In this document: positions 42,413-51,901 of the stretch, in pieces
How the letters are laid out: the number at the start of each line of letters is the position of its first letter
Position numbering within the stretch: the first letter of the stretch is position 1
NCBI GenBank assembly: GCA_035362835.1
Contig: DAOSDY010000001.1
Span: 310,001-374,000 of the forward strand
Length of the DNA stretch: 64,000 bases
Reading direction: 5' to 3'
DNA from: Melioribacteraceae bacterium
GTDB taxonomy: Bacteria > Bacteroidota > Ignavibacteria > Ignavibacteriales > Melioribacteraceae
Translations under genes and position numbers: made by a program
The notes under the pieces: generated by a model
What the model was told of the DNA's origin: nothing
What the model saw: only the letters and a program-made list of their open reading frames with translations
Database searches by the model: none

Positions 42413-45400
42413 ATAGCTTTAACCGTAAAAGTTATTTTTGTTCCTTTATTGAGTTCACTGTCAATATAAATTTCGCCTCCGTGAAGATCGATTGCATTTT
42501 TAACAATATTCATTCCCAGACCGCTTCCGTTTATATCGGTAACATTTCTACCGCGGAAGAACGGTTCAAAAATATTCTTTAAATCATTCTGATCAATACC
42601 GAGTCCTTCATCAGCAACAATAAATTGAATTTTCTCCTCTTTTTCAAGAATGTTTAACGAAACGATTCCCCCTTCCGGAGAGAATTTAACTGCATTAGAA
42701 AGAAGATTATTAAGAATCTGGGTAAGAAGTTTTCGATCCAGAACGTAATTATCTTTACTCAGTTTACAATCATACAGAAGGTGATGAGACGGACCGGCCT
42801 GATAACTGATCTCCTTAATAATCTCATTGCAGAGTTCTCTTAAGTTAAGATTATCCGGAGAGAATTTTAGTTTACCACGGTCTGCCCTGCTTAATGTTAA
42901 CACATCATCGAGAAGGGTAGTCATATAATTAACAGAATCCTGAATTTTCTTAATATGATTCAGGATTTTTTCAGCCGGCCATTTTTGATGGTAGAGTTCA
43001 ACCAGATCGGCCGAAGCAAGGATTGTAGTTAGAGGCGTTCTGAATTCATGCGAGGCCATAGAGATAAAATTTGTTTTCATTTCGTTGAGTTCTCTTTCCC
43101 TGTTAAGTGCCAGGATTGTTTTCTCCTCCATTTGTTTCCGTTCGGAGATATCGACCAGTAAACCCATAATACCTTCCGGTTTACTTTCAGAGTAACCGAA
43201 CGCAGCTTTATAAACAATAAACGGGATCATTACACCCTTAGCATTTTTCACTTCCACTTCATAAATGGAAATAGTTTCTCCTTTAATGAGTTTTTCATCA
43301 GTATCAATTGCAAGTTCTCTAGCCCTTCCATCAAGAACCGTATCAAGGTTTGCCCCTAAAAGCTCATCTTTACTTTTTCCAGTCAGCTTTTCAAATGCCG
43401 GATTGACATCCGTGTAATTACCGTAAATGTCTTTCACAAAGATCGGGTTGGGAATGGTATCGATAAGTGTACGGAGAAATATATTTTGTGAATTTACCTG
43501 AGCCGTTCTTTCCTCAACCATTTCTTCCAGATGTTCTCTATATCTAATCAGTTCCTCCTCGGCTTTAACCTTTTCTGTTATATCTTCTTTTACCGCGATA
43601 AAGTGAGTCACAAAACCTTCCTCATTCTTAATCGGGGAAATATGTGCCGATTCCCAGAAAAGTTCTCCATTCTTTTTTCTATTATGGAAAATACCTGTCC
43701 AGTTTCTTCCTGTGGTAATATTATTCCAAAGCCCTTTATAGGTTTCCGGTTTCCATTCTCCGCTTTTCAGTATCCTTGGATTCTGTCCTATTGCCTCTTC
43801 GAATGAATACCCGGTAACCTCACAGAATTTTGGATTAACATATTCAATTACTCCGTCGGTATTTGTAATTACAATTGAAACCTGGCTCTGCTCAACGGCG
43901 TGCGAGAGTTTCCTTAAATTTTCTTCAGCTTTTTTCCGTTCCGTGATATCTCTAACGACATATACCATGCCGATCGGATTGGATTCCGAATCGACAATCA
44001 TATCCCCATTAACTTCAGCAATTATTGCATTTCCGTCTTCAAAAACCAGAGTATATTCCTGAATACCGAGAGAATATTCCATCATAAGATTCGTATTCTT
44101 AATTGCTCTTTCTTTATCTTTTGGCGAAATGAATGTCAGTATATTCTTACCAAGCAGATTTTCCTTTGGCACATAACCCAGAGTTTGGAGTACCGATTCA
44201 TTAACAAAAATGATATCGCCTTTTAAATTTGTTCTGATAATAAGGTCGGGAACGGTTAAAAGTAATTTGCGGTGTAACTCCTCGCTTTCTCTAAGAGCTT
44301 CTTCAGTATGTTTACGTTCGGTAATATCTTTCATTGAACCGAGCAGCCGGATACCCCTTCCATTTTTATCCGCAAGGACAACAGCATTATCCTCTATCTG
44401 AACATAATTCCCGTTTTTATGTCTCAGGCGGTAGAACTGAGTAATATTTCCGCCTTTGTCAAATAACTTGGCTTCCTCTTCAACCGCTTTGACCCTGTCC
44501 TCCTGATGAAGCAATTGGTTGAACTGTTCGACTGACAGGGAATTATATTCTTCTTTAGAATATCCAAGCACTTCCTGAATAGCCCCTTCGCGATGGACAT
44601 TATTTGTAACTAGGTCTCTGTCATATACAATTGTACCGGTTTTCTCGGCAATAATTCTAAATCTTTCTTCACTTTCTCTGAGGGCATCATCAGATTTAAT
44701 TCTTTCGGAAATATCCTGAATAACAACAAGAGATCCTCTACTTTCTCCGGAATGAAAATCGGAACCGTTAAGTTCTCCGTAAAAAATAGAACCATCCTTA
44801 CGCTTCATCCTCAGGATTAGATTCTTTGTAACTCTGATCATATCAACAGCTTCCCTGAAGGCATCAACCGCTTTCTTGATATCCTCTTCATAAAGAAATT
44901 CCATAAATGGACGGCCAACCATTTCTTCAGGCAGATAATCAAATATCTCAAGGGCGGACGGAGAAGCATATGTAATAATTCCATTTGCATCCGTAAGCGA
45001 GATAAGACTGTTAGTTTGTTCCGTTATTGCCCTGAATTTTTCTTCAGACTGTCGCAAAGCATCTTCAGATAGTTTTCTATCAGTAATGTCTGTTATGGTA
45101 CCGACATAGCCGACAATATTGTTACGTGAGTCAAATTCCGGAATAGCCTGCCCCATAACCCAGACAGTATTCCCGTCAGGTCGGAGGAATCTGTATTCCG
45201 CAACCGAGACATCATTCTCCTGAGTGGAGAATTTCCAGCCGCTGCTTACTTTTTTACGGTCATCCGGATGAACAGCATTAATCCATCCGTCGCCCATGGC
45301 CTCTTCAAAAGAGATTCCTGAAAGCCGGCTCCAGGTAGGATTCACATAAGTCGTTAAGCCTTGCGGATCGGTTCTAAAAATACCAACGGGAGAAACCTGG

Positions 45401-48400
45401 GCAAGTGTATTAAATAACTGTTCGCTTTCGCGCAGCGCATCAAGTGCGTTTTTACGGTCGGTTATATCCTTACATATTCCTTCATTAAAAATAACATTTC
45501 CGTTTTCGTCCTTTATATATCTTGCATTATCTTCAACCCAGATAATTTTTCCGTCTTTTCTCTTTAATCGGTAGGTTTCAACATTACTTATAAATCCCGG
45601 GTTACTTGTTAAAATATCTTCTCGTTCACTGGTCTGAACATAAATATCTGTAGGAATATAGATTGATTTCAATTCTTCAAGACTATCATATCCGAGCATT
45701 TGGATAAAAGCGGGATTTGCATCGACAATATATCCGTCGTATGTGGAACGGTAATAGCCGTTAGGCATGGTATTGAACAGATTTCTGAATTTTTCTTCAC
45801 TTTCTTTTAACGCTGTTTGAATTAACTTATGTTCGGTTATGTCCTGCATTACAAGCAATCCGGCAATCAGCTTTCCCTGTGAATCAAATATTGGCGCGCC
45901 GCTAGCAAGTTGCCAAACGCTGCTTCCGTCTTTTCTTTCGAGCCTCATTTCTTTACTGTGCGTTACTATACCCTGTAATGCACGGGGTAAAGGCAGTTCC
46001 TGGGCTTCAACTTTATTCCCTTCAGGTGTATATTCCTGCCAGACAACGTCTATTTCCATTAAGGATTTTTCAAGATAATCATCTGCTTTAATGAGCAGGA
46101 AATCCTCGGTAGCTTTATTTATAACTTTTATTTTGAAATCTTCAGCCGAGGCGAGAACCATTGGAAGAGGTGATTGCATTATTGTTTCTTTCAATTGTAT
46201 TTTCGTACGTTCAAGCTCTTCAGCAGCTTTTTTGCGTTCTGTAATATCGGTCATCGCTCCAAGCGAACCAATCACATTTCCATTTGAATCAAAAACCGGA
46301 GAACCATTTACAAGGAATGTAATCTGTTCTCCATTTTTTGAAAGGAAACAAGCTTCGTATTGACCGCTTTTTCTTTCTTTCCGCTGCTGTATTGCATCAA
46401 TTATTTTATGCTTGTCTTTTTTATCCAGCAGAAATTCATAACCGATTTTACCAATAATTTCATTTTCAGTATATCCCAATAGTTTTTCAAACTTTTTATT
46501 AACAAACAATATTCGATCTTCATTATCTACAAGCATTACAGCTTCGTTCAGGTTTTCAACCAGAGTTCTGTACTTTAATTCACTTTTCTTAAGTTCCTGA
46601 TCGATTTTGATTCTTTCGGTAACGTCTCTGCCAACAATAACTATTCCATTAACGGAATTATTATTAAGCATATTAATACCGACGGTTTCCAGGTAGGCAA
46701 AAGATCCATCTTTTTTAAGTATTCTATAAACTGTTGGAACAAAGTCATTCGAATTGGAAAAGACCTGACTTATTTCGAATCTGGCCAGTTCGTGATCATC
46801 CGGGTGAATAAAATCCAATGGATTTTTACCGATCATTTCATTCTCAGTAAAGCCATAGAGTTTAATTGCCGCCGGGCTCTGGTATACGATTAATCCGTCA
46901 GAACTTATAATTGTTATTGAATCGTTCAACCCTTGAATAATAGAACGAAATTTTTCTTCACTTTCACGAATTTTTTCTTCAGCGATTTTGAGATTGGAAA
47001 TATCCCTGGCTACACCTACTATACCTAATATGTTTCCACTGGAATCGCGCAAGGGGGCTAAAGAAGTCTGGTAGAATAATTTCCTGTTCTGTGAGGCCGT
47101 GGACCATTCATATACAACACTTTCACCATTCAGAACTTTAAGATTCTCCTTTTCATGTATACTTGAAGCCTCGTCGCCGAATATATCCCGGGCAGTACGG
47201 CCGATAAAGAATTGCGGAGTTAAACCACTTCGGGTTACCCATTCCCCGAATACGCCAGTATGACGCTGTTGGGTGTCGAGAGTGTAAACAATATCATTTA
47301 GCGACGTAACCAGGGAACGGAATTTGGATTCACTTTCCGCGAGGGCCGATTCAGCGGACTTACGTTCGGTTATATCGATCACAGTAGTAAGAGCAGCTTC
47401 TATTCCGTTTATATCAATCATTTCGGAGGAAAGGATGCCGAATCCAGTAGTGCCGTTTTTTCTTCTAAACTGAAACTCATAGTTTTTTATTACTTTATTT
47501 TTTTCAAATTCTGAAGTAACATAATCGCGTTGACTCTGATCAATCCATAAATTCAATTCAATGCCGGGCCGACCAATAACCTCCTCTTTTAAATATCCGG
47601 TTAACTTGATGAATGCCTGATTAATATCAATAAAAATATCATTATCATCCTGTATCGCCATTGCGACAGGTGAAGCATGAAAGGCAATATTAAATTTACT
47701 TTCTGATAGCTTAATTGCAGCTTCTGCAAGTTTTCTTTCGGTAATATCAAGATGGGAACCGAACATTCTGATAACTTTTCCACCGGCATCGAGTATTGAA
47801 GCAGCTTTATTGTGGATCCATCTGTAGCTTCCATCTTTATGCCGGAAGCGGAATTCAATTATAAAATGTTTGCCTGGATTCTGAATATAGGATTGAACTT
47901 CTTTCAAACACCGCTCTTTTTCCTCCGGATGTAAATGATCAGTCCATTCATAAAACTCATTTTTAATTTCAAAATCTTCATAGCCAATCATTTTCTTCCA
48001 TTGCGGGGAGAAATAGACTTGATTTGTTAAAAGGTTCCAATCCCAGATTCCCTGTTCAGAAGCATCTATTGCCAGGGCAAACCTTTCTTCACTCTCTCTA
48101 AGTGCTTCTTCAGCAAGTTTTCGTTCTGTAATATCGGTCGATATACTCAGCAGGACATCTTTTTCACCCCATCTGGCTTTCTTGGTAATTACTAGGAGCG
48201 GGAACGAGGTACCGTCCTTCTTCTTATGTCCGAGTTCAAATTTCAGTTCGCCTTTTTTATTTATCTCTTTTATTCTGGATTCAATCAGCTCGGCAGATTC
48301 AGGAATATCAATCTCCTTCAAATTTAATTTCAGAAATTGATCTTCAGTATATCCATGCATCTCAAGTGTCCTCTTATTCGCATAGATTATATCCCCATTC

Positions 48401-49998
48401 ATGTCATGAACAATTACCGAAGCCGGCGATAGATCGAGCAGGTCGGCCATCAGTCCGATCCGTTCCTGAGCTCTTTTACGTTCAGTAACATCCCTGAAGA
48501 CTCCTATAATTCTTTCCGAATTACTGTTGTAAACAGCAGATATTTCAAGGACCTTGTTTTTATATTCCAAATCAAAGGGTTCAATGTCATTACCATTTAG
48601 AATATTAATAATTTTAGGAAGGACAGTAACAAAAGACTTAACAGGGAGAATTTTTTTAGCGATTACCTTCAGGTCGGCACCGATAACTTCTTCTTTTTTA
48701 AGTTCGAGAATATCGAGCAGGGCTTTATTAACTGAAATGATCTTCCCTTTTAAGGATGCGTAGGTAAGACCTTCTTTGACCGATTCAAAAATATCTGTAA
48801 GGATTTCCTGGTTCTGTTTAAGTTTGTTCTCGGTATTTTTTCTCTCCGTAATATTATTAACAATAACCGCAAACTGGTTCGGCTGATTCCTATAGACAAC
48901 AACCTCATAGTAATTATCGAGTTCTTTAACATAATTTTCATAAGTGATGGGTACGCCTGAAACAGCCACCTCTCCGAATTTTTCAATCCAGTATTCTTCT
49001 ATATCCGGAAGTACTTCTTTAACAGTTTTACCAATTATTCTTTTTCTTTTAAGGCCGGTTAGTTTTTCATAGCTATCGTTAACTTCAAGAAATCTGTAGT
49101 CAACGACCTTTCCTTTTTTATCCGTAATAACTTCATGAACAGCGAGGCCCTGCTGCATTTGTGTAACGAGTGCTCTGAACTTCTCTTCACTTTTCTGAAC
49201 TTCCGAGCGAGCTTTATAGGATTCAGTTACATCTGAAAACACAAGAACAACACCGCGGATTTCCCCGTCATTATCCCGAATAGGAGCTGCGCTATCGGAA
49301 ATATTAATTTCCTTACCGTTTTTCGAGATTAAAATAGTATGATTAGAGAGACCGATAACTTTACCGGATTTGATTACTTTATCGACAGGATTGACAAGAG
49401 GTTCCCTGGTAGTCGCATCGATAATATTAAAGATTTCCTCAAGGTGTTTCCCTCTGGCATCATCCAGTTTCCATCCAGTCAATTTCTGGGCAACAGGATT
49501 CATTCTAACAACAATGCCCTTTTCATCTGTAGAAATAACTCCGTCGCCGATCGAATTAAGAGTTATTGCAAGATTTTCTTCGCTCTCCCTTATACTCACT
49601 TCCATTGAATGTTTATAGAGAGACATTTCAATTGTAGTGAATAGTTCGCGGTTATCGAATGGTTTAATAAGATATCCGTAAGGCTCAACAAGTTTGGCGC
49701 GTTCAAGAGTATTGTCATCCGAATAAGCGGTAAGAAAAATGATCGGTATATCGGCAATTTTATTTATCTCCTCGGATGTTTCAATTCCGTCTTTTTGTCC
49801 TTTCAGCATAATATCCATAAGGATCAGGTTCGGTTTTTCCGACTTTACAATTTTAAGAGCTTCGCTGGAATTACCGGCAATTCCAACCACTTTATAGCCG
49901 TACTTCTGAAGTGTATTCCTGATATCAAGCGCAACAATGGTCTCGTCATCGACGACAAGAATTTTTATTTCTTCCTTTTTCGGCTTTTTTAATTTCAT
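42409..49998 (-). CDS. Giant cytoplasmic hybrid kinase: receiver, about 17 PAS domains, HisKA, HATPase
   Basis: This 2529-residue protein begins with a receiver domain (phosphoacceptor D62). I count 17 PAS domains in tandem, most ending in a DITERK-like motif and joined by short S-E-E-K-F linkers. A HisKA domain with MASHEFRTPL (H2317) and a HATPase domain with NNLLSNAVKFS and GSGLGMNIV follow. No membrane helix or signal peptide is visible, so all sensing is cytoplasmic. Several PAS units carry PAC motifs of the redox or ligand-binding type, but no cofactor can be assigned. The gene overlaps its neighbours by 4 bases on both sides. Typical PAS kinases have one to five PAS domains, so this one is extreme. 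Confidence 0.92.
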   Translation of the reverse strand: MKLKKPKKEEIKILVVDDETIVALDIRNTLQKYGYKVVGIAGNSSEALKIVKSEKPNLILMDIMLKGQKDGIETSEEINKIADIPIIFLTAYSDDNTLERAKLVEPYGYLIKPFDNRELFTTIEMSLYKHSMEVSIRESEENLAITLNSIGDGVISTDEKGIVVRMNPVAQKLTGWKLDDARGKHLEEIFNIIDATTREPLVNPVDKVIKSGKVIGLSNHTILISKNGKEINISDSAAPIRDNDGEIRGVVLVFSDVTESYKARSEVQKSEEKFRALVTQMQQGLAVHEVITDKKGKVVDYRFLEVNDSYEKLTGLKRKRIIGKTVKEVLPDIEEYWIEKFGEVAVSGVPITYENYVKELDNYYEVVVYRNQPNQFAVIVNNITERKNTENKLKQNQEILTDIFESVKEGLTYASLKGKIISVNKALLDILELKKEEVIGADLKVIAKKILPVKSFVTVLPKIINILNGNDIEPFDLEYKNKVLEISAVYNSNSERIIGVFRDVTERKRAQERIGLMADLLDLSPASVIVHDMNGDIIYANKRTLEMHGYTEDQFLKLNLKEIDIPESAELIESRIKEINKKGELKFELGHKKKDGTSFPLLVITKKARWGEKDVLLSISTDITERKLAEEALRESEERFALAIDASEQGIWDWNLLTNQVYFSPQWKKMIGYEDFEIKNEFYEWTDHLHPEEKERCLKEVQSYIQNPGKHFIIEFRFRHKDGSYRWIHNKAASILDAGGKVIRMFGSHLDITERKLAEAAIKLSESKFNIAFHASPVAMAIQDDNDIFIDINQAFIKLTGYLKEEVIGRPGIELNLWIDQSQRDYVTSEFEKNKVIKNYEFQFRRKNGTTGFGILSSEMIDINGIEAALTTVIDITERKSAESALAESESKFRSLVTSLNDIVYTLDTQQRHTGVFGEWVTRSGLTPQFFIGRTARDIFGDEASSIHEKENLKVLNGESVVYEWSTASQNRKLFYQTSLAPLRDSSGNILGIVGVARDISNLKIAEEKIRESEEKFRSIIQGLNDSITIISSDGLIVYQSPAAIKLYGFTENEMIGKNPLDFIHPDDHELARFEISQVFSNSNDFVPTVYRILKKDGSFAYLETVGINMLNNNSVNGIVIVGRDVTERIKIDQELKKSELKYRTLVENLNEAVMLVDNEDRILFVNKKFEKLLGYTENEIIGKIGYEFLLDKKDKHKIIDAIQQRKERKSGQYEACFLSKNGEQITFLVNGSPVFDSNGNVIGSLGAMTDITERKKAAEELERTKIQLKETIMQSPLPMVLASAEDFKIKVINKATEDFLLIKADDYLEKSLMEIDVVWQEYTPEGNKVEAQELPLPRALQGIVTHSKEMRLERKDGSSVWQLASGAPIFDSQGKLIAGLLVMQDITEHKLIQTALKESEEKFRNLFNTMPNGYYRSTYDGYIVDANPAFIQMLGYDSLEELKSIYIPTDIYVQTSEREDILTSNPGFISNVETYRLKRKDGKIIWVEDNARYIKDENGNVIFNEGICKDITDRKNALDALRESEQLFNTLAQVSPVGIFRTDPQGLTTYVNPTWSRLSGISFEEAMGDGWINAVHPDDRKKVSSGWKFSTQENDVSVAEYRFLRPDGNTVWVMGQAIPEFDSRNNIVGYVGTITDITDRKLSEDALRQSEEKFRAITEQTNSLISLTDANGIITYASPSALEIFDYLPEEMVGRPFMEFLYEEDIKKAVDAFREAVDMIRVTKNLILRMKRKDGSIFYGELNGSDFHSGESRGSLVVIQDISERIKSDDALRESEERFRIIAEKTGTIVYDRDLVTNNVHREGAIQEVLGYSKEEYNSLSVEQFNQLLHQEDRVKAVEEEAKLFDKGGNITQFYRLRHKNGNYVQIEDNAVVLADKNGRGIRLLGSMKDITERKHTEEALRESEELHRKLLLTVPDLIIRTNLKGDIIFVNESVLQTLGYVPKENLLGKNILTFISPKDKERAIKNTNLMMEYSLGIQEYTLVFEDGNAIIAEVNGDMIVDSESNPIGMVYVVRDITERKKAEENLRKLSHAVEQSQVSIVITNTDGVIEYVNPKFCEVTGYSFEEAIGQNPRILKSGEWKPETYKGLWNNITTGRNWTGIFHNRKKNGELFWESAHISPIKNEEGFVTHFIAVKEDITEKVKAEEELIRYREHLEEMVEERTAQVNSQNIFLRTLIDTIPNPIFVKDIYGNYTDVNPAFEKLTGKSKDELLGANLDTVLDGRARELAIDTDEKLIKGETISIYEVEVKNAKGVMIPFIVYKAAFGYSESKPEGIMGLLVDISERKQMEEKTILALNRERELNEMKTNFISMASHEFRTPLTTILASADLVELYHQKWPAEKILNHIKKIQDSVNYMTTLLDDVLTLSRADRGKLKFSPDNLNLRELCNEIIKEISYQAGPSHHLLYDCKLSKDNYVLDRKLLTQILNNLLSNAVKFSPEGGIVSLNILEKEEKIQFIVADEGLGIDQNDLKNIFEPFFRGRNVTDINGSGLGMNIVKNAIDLHGGEIYIDSELNKGTKITFTVKAI

Positions 49999-51665
49999 AT
50001 GGCATCTCGGAAAGTAATTTTAAATTCGGTGCTTTTTTCTGAGCTATTAATATGCAGATCACCGTGAATCTGATTTGTGAGGGATTTAACCAGCAGCATT
50101 CCCAGCGAATTCAGTTTATTTATGTCGAAGTTGTCCGGCAGTTTTTTACCGTTATTTGCAACTGAGAGTGTAAAATAATTTTCAGCATTTTTATTGAATG
50201 ATATTTTTATCAGGCCTTTACTCCCAGGCAGAAATGCATGCTTTAAAGAATTGGAAATCAGTTCGTTTATTATTAATCCGCAAGGAATTATTCTATCGAT
50301 ATCCAGATTAAGGTTTTCAATATCTACAACTATATTCACATTGGCATTCTGTTCAAAATACGAATCCTTAAAAAACTCGACCAGATTTTTTACGTAATTA
50401 TTGAAATTGACTGAATTAAATGTGTTCTCTATATAAAGGAGCTCATGAATCAGAGCCATCGATTTAATCCTGTTTCTGCTTTCAGCAAATACAGAAAGGA
50501 CCTCGGGATTTTCTATCAAATCCGACTGAAGATTAAAAAGGCTCATAATTACCTGAAGATTGTTTTTAACCCGGTGATGAACCTCTTTAAGAAGGATCTC
50601 TTTCTCCTTTAATGAAGATTTTATCTGTTCTTCCAGTTCTTTACGATCTGTTATATCAACAATAATTCCCCTGATACCAACTACTTTTTCATTATTATAT
50701 ATGGCACTGGAGAAGATAATCACTGGGAATGTAGAACCGTCTTTTCTAACCGCGGTATACTCATTAAATGATGTACCCTTATTTGAAAGAACTTTTGAAA
50801 TGTTAAGTTTAGCCCGATCTCTGTCTGCAGGTACGACCATTTCGATCGCATTTAAACCATTTGCAAATTCAAGACTGTCGTAACCGAAAAAGCTGTGCGC
50901 AGATTTGTTTACAAATGTAAGATTTCCCAAAAGATCCATTTCAAAAATAGTTTGGGGAAGAAGCTCCGATAACTCTCTGAATTTCTGTTCGCTTTCCCGG
51001 AGGGACTCTTCTGCTTTTTTGCGTTCAATAGCCATAGCTGCAATACCGGCAAATAACAGTACTTTCTCTTTTTCCGGGAATGGCTGACCTTCGCTGCCGG
51101 CCAGAACCATAGTACCTACAAGCTTATCACCGTGAACCATTGCCAGTCCGGCAAACCATTCGATATTGAAGAATTTCTGTACCGGGATACCTAACCAGTC
51201 GGGCACTGCCCCAAAAGTAAGCTCCTTAATTGAATTGATTCTACTGAAAGTCTCTTTGCGAATACGTTCATAATCCGTCTTTGAAAGATAGATTGGTTTT
51301 TGCGAAATATTTTCGCCAATCATCTTGATTATTGTAGCGTGATCCTGATCTGAAAGGCTTGAATACTTAATTTCCAGTTCCGAAGTCGATTCATTATAAA
51401 TAGTAAGCCAGGCAGCTCTGACACCGAAAATTTTTTTAAAACTGGATACAATGAAAGGGAAAATCTGATAATAAGGAAGGTAAGCGAGTTCAAGCGCAAG
51501 CCGGTTGAGATCAACAAGAATTTCATTTTCATATTCAAAGGCAGCTAATTCTGATTCTTTAACAGATTCCAGTTGATCCAATTTAAATTTCAACCCGGTA
51601 TTTTCCGCTTTAAGCCGTTCAATTTCCAGAAGCAGATTTGAATCCTCATATTCTTTAAAGCTCAT
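49995..51665 (-). CDS. GAF-PAS sensor kinase with HisKA_2 domain
   Basis: This 556-residue protein has an N-terminal coiled coil, a GAF-like domain (about residues 45-210) and a PAS domain (about 225-345). A HisKA_2 domain with EVHHRVKNNLQV (H363/H364) and a HATPase of the LytS-like/HWE-related class follow. No membrane helix is seen. HisKA_2 kinases pair with receivers such as the one at 42044. It is the first gene of the four-gene relay, with a 236-base upstream region that may hold the promoter. The start codon has no clear ribosome-binding site. Confidence 0.9.
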   Translation of the reverse strand: MSFKEYEDSNLLLEIERLKAENTGLKFKLDQLESVKESELAAFEYENEILVDLNRLALELAYLPYYQIFPFIVSSFKKIFGVRAAWLTIYNESTSELEIKYSSLSDQDHATIIKMIGENISQKPIYLSKTDYERIRKETFSRINSIKELTFGAVPDWLGIPVQKFFNIEWFAGLAMVHGDKLVGTMVLAGSEGQPFPEKEKVLLFAGIAAMAIERKKAEESLRESEQKFRELSELLPQTIFEMDLLGNLTFVNKSAHSFFGYDSLEFANGLNAIEMVVPADRDRAKLNISKVLSNKGTSFNEYTAVRKDGSTFPVIIFSSAIYNNEKVVGIRGIIVDITDRKELEEQIKSSLKEKEILLKEVHHRVKNNLQVIMSLFNLQSDLIENPEVLSVFAESRNRIKSMALIHELLYIENTFNSVNFNNYVKNLVEFFKDSYFEQNANVNIVVDIENLNLDIDRIIPCGLIINELISNSLKHAFLPGSKGLIKISFNKNAENYFTLSVANNGKKLPDNFDINKLNSLGMLLVKSLTNQIHGDLHINSSEKSTEFKITFRDAI

Positions 51666-51901
51666 AAAACGGTTCCCGACTACCCGAATCGATCCGATCC
51701 CGGGTTAGCATAAAGTAGTTTTTTAGTCCCCGCAAATTTCCTTTACTGGATTTTTGACCATAATGCTCAACAAATGCATTAATCCGAAAAAATATAATTC
51801 TTTAATCCCACTTAAATCACGGGCTATGCATAATAATCGAACTAAACAATGGGAATGTTTAATTAATCGGCTGAATAAGGAGTATAATTTATTACCAAGT
51901 C
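51666..51901. other. Intergenic gap between two sensor kinase genes
   Basis: This 236-base AT-rich stretch separates the 1367-residue kinase from the start of the relay operon on the minus strand. It should contain the relay promoter. No sigma-28, sigma-54 or convincing housekeeping promoter, and no stable hairpin, was recognised by eye. Confidence 0.4.

Noticed and set aside
42409..49998. Possible assembly artefact of repeated PAS units
   Set aside because: Each PAS unit differs substantially in sequence and the reading frame is intact throughout, so collapsed or duplicated reads are unlikely.
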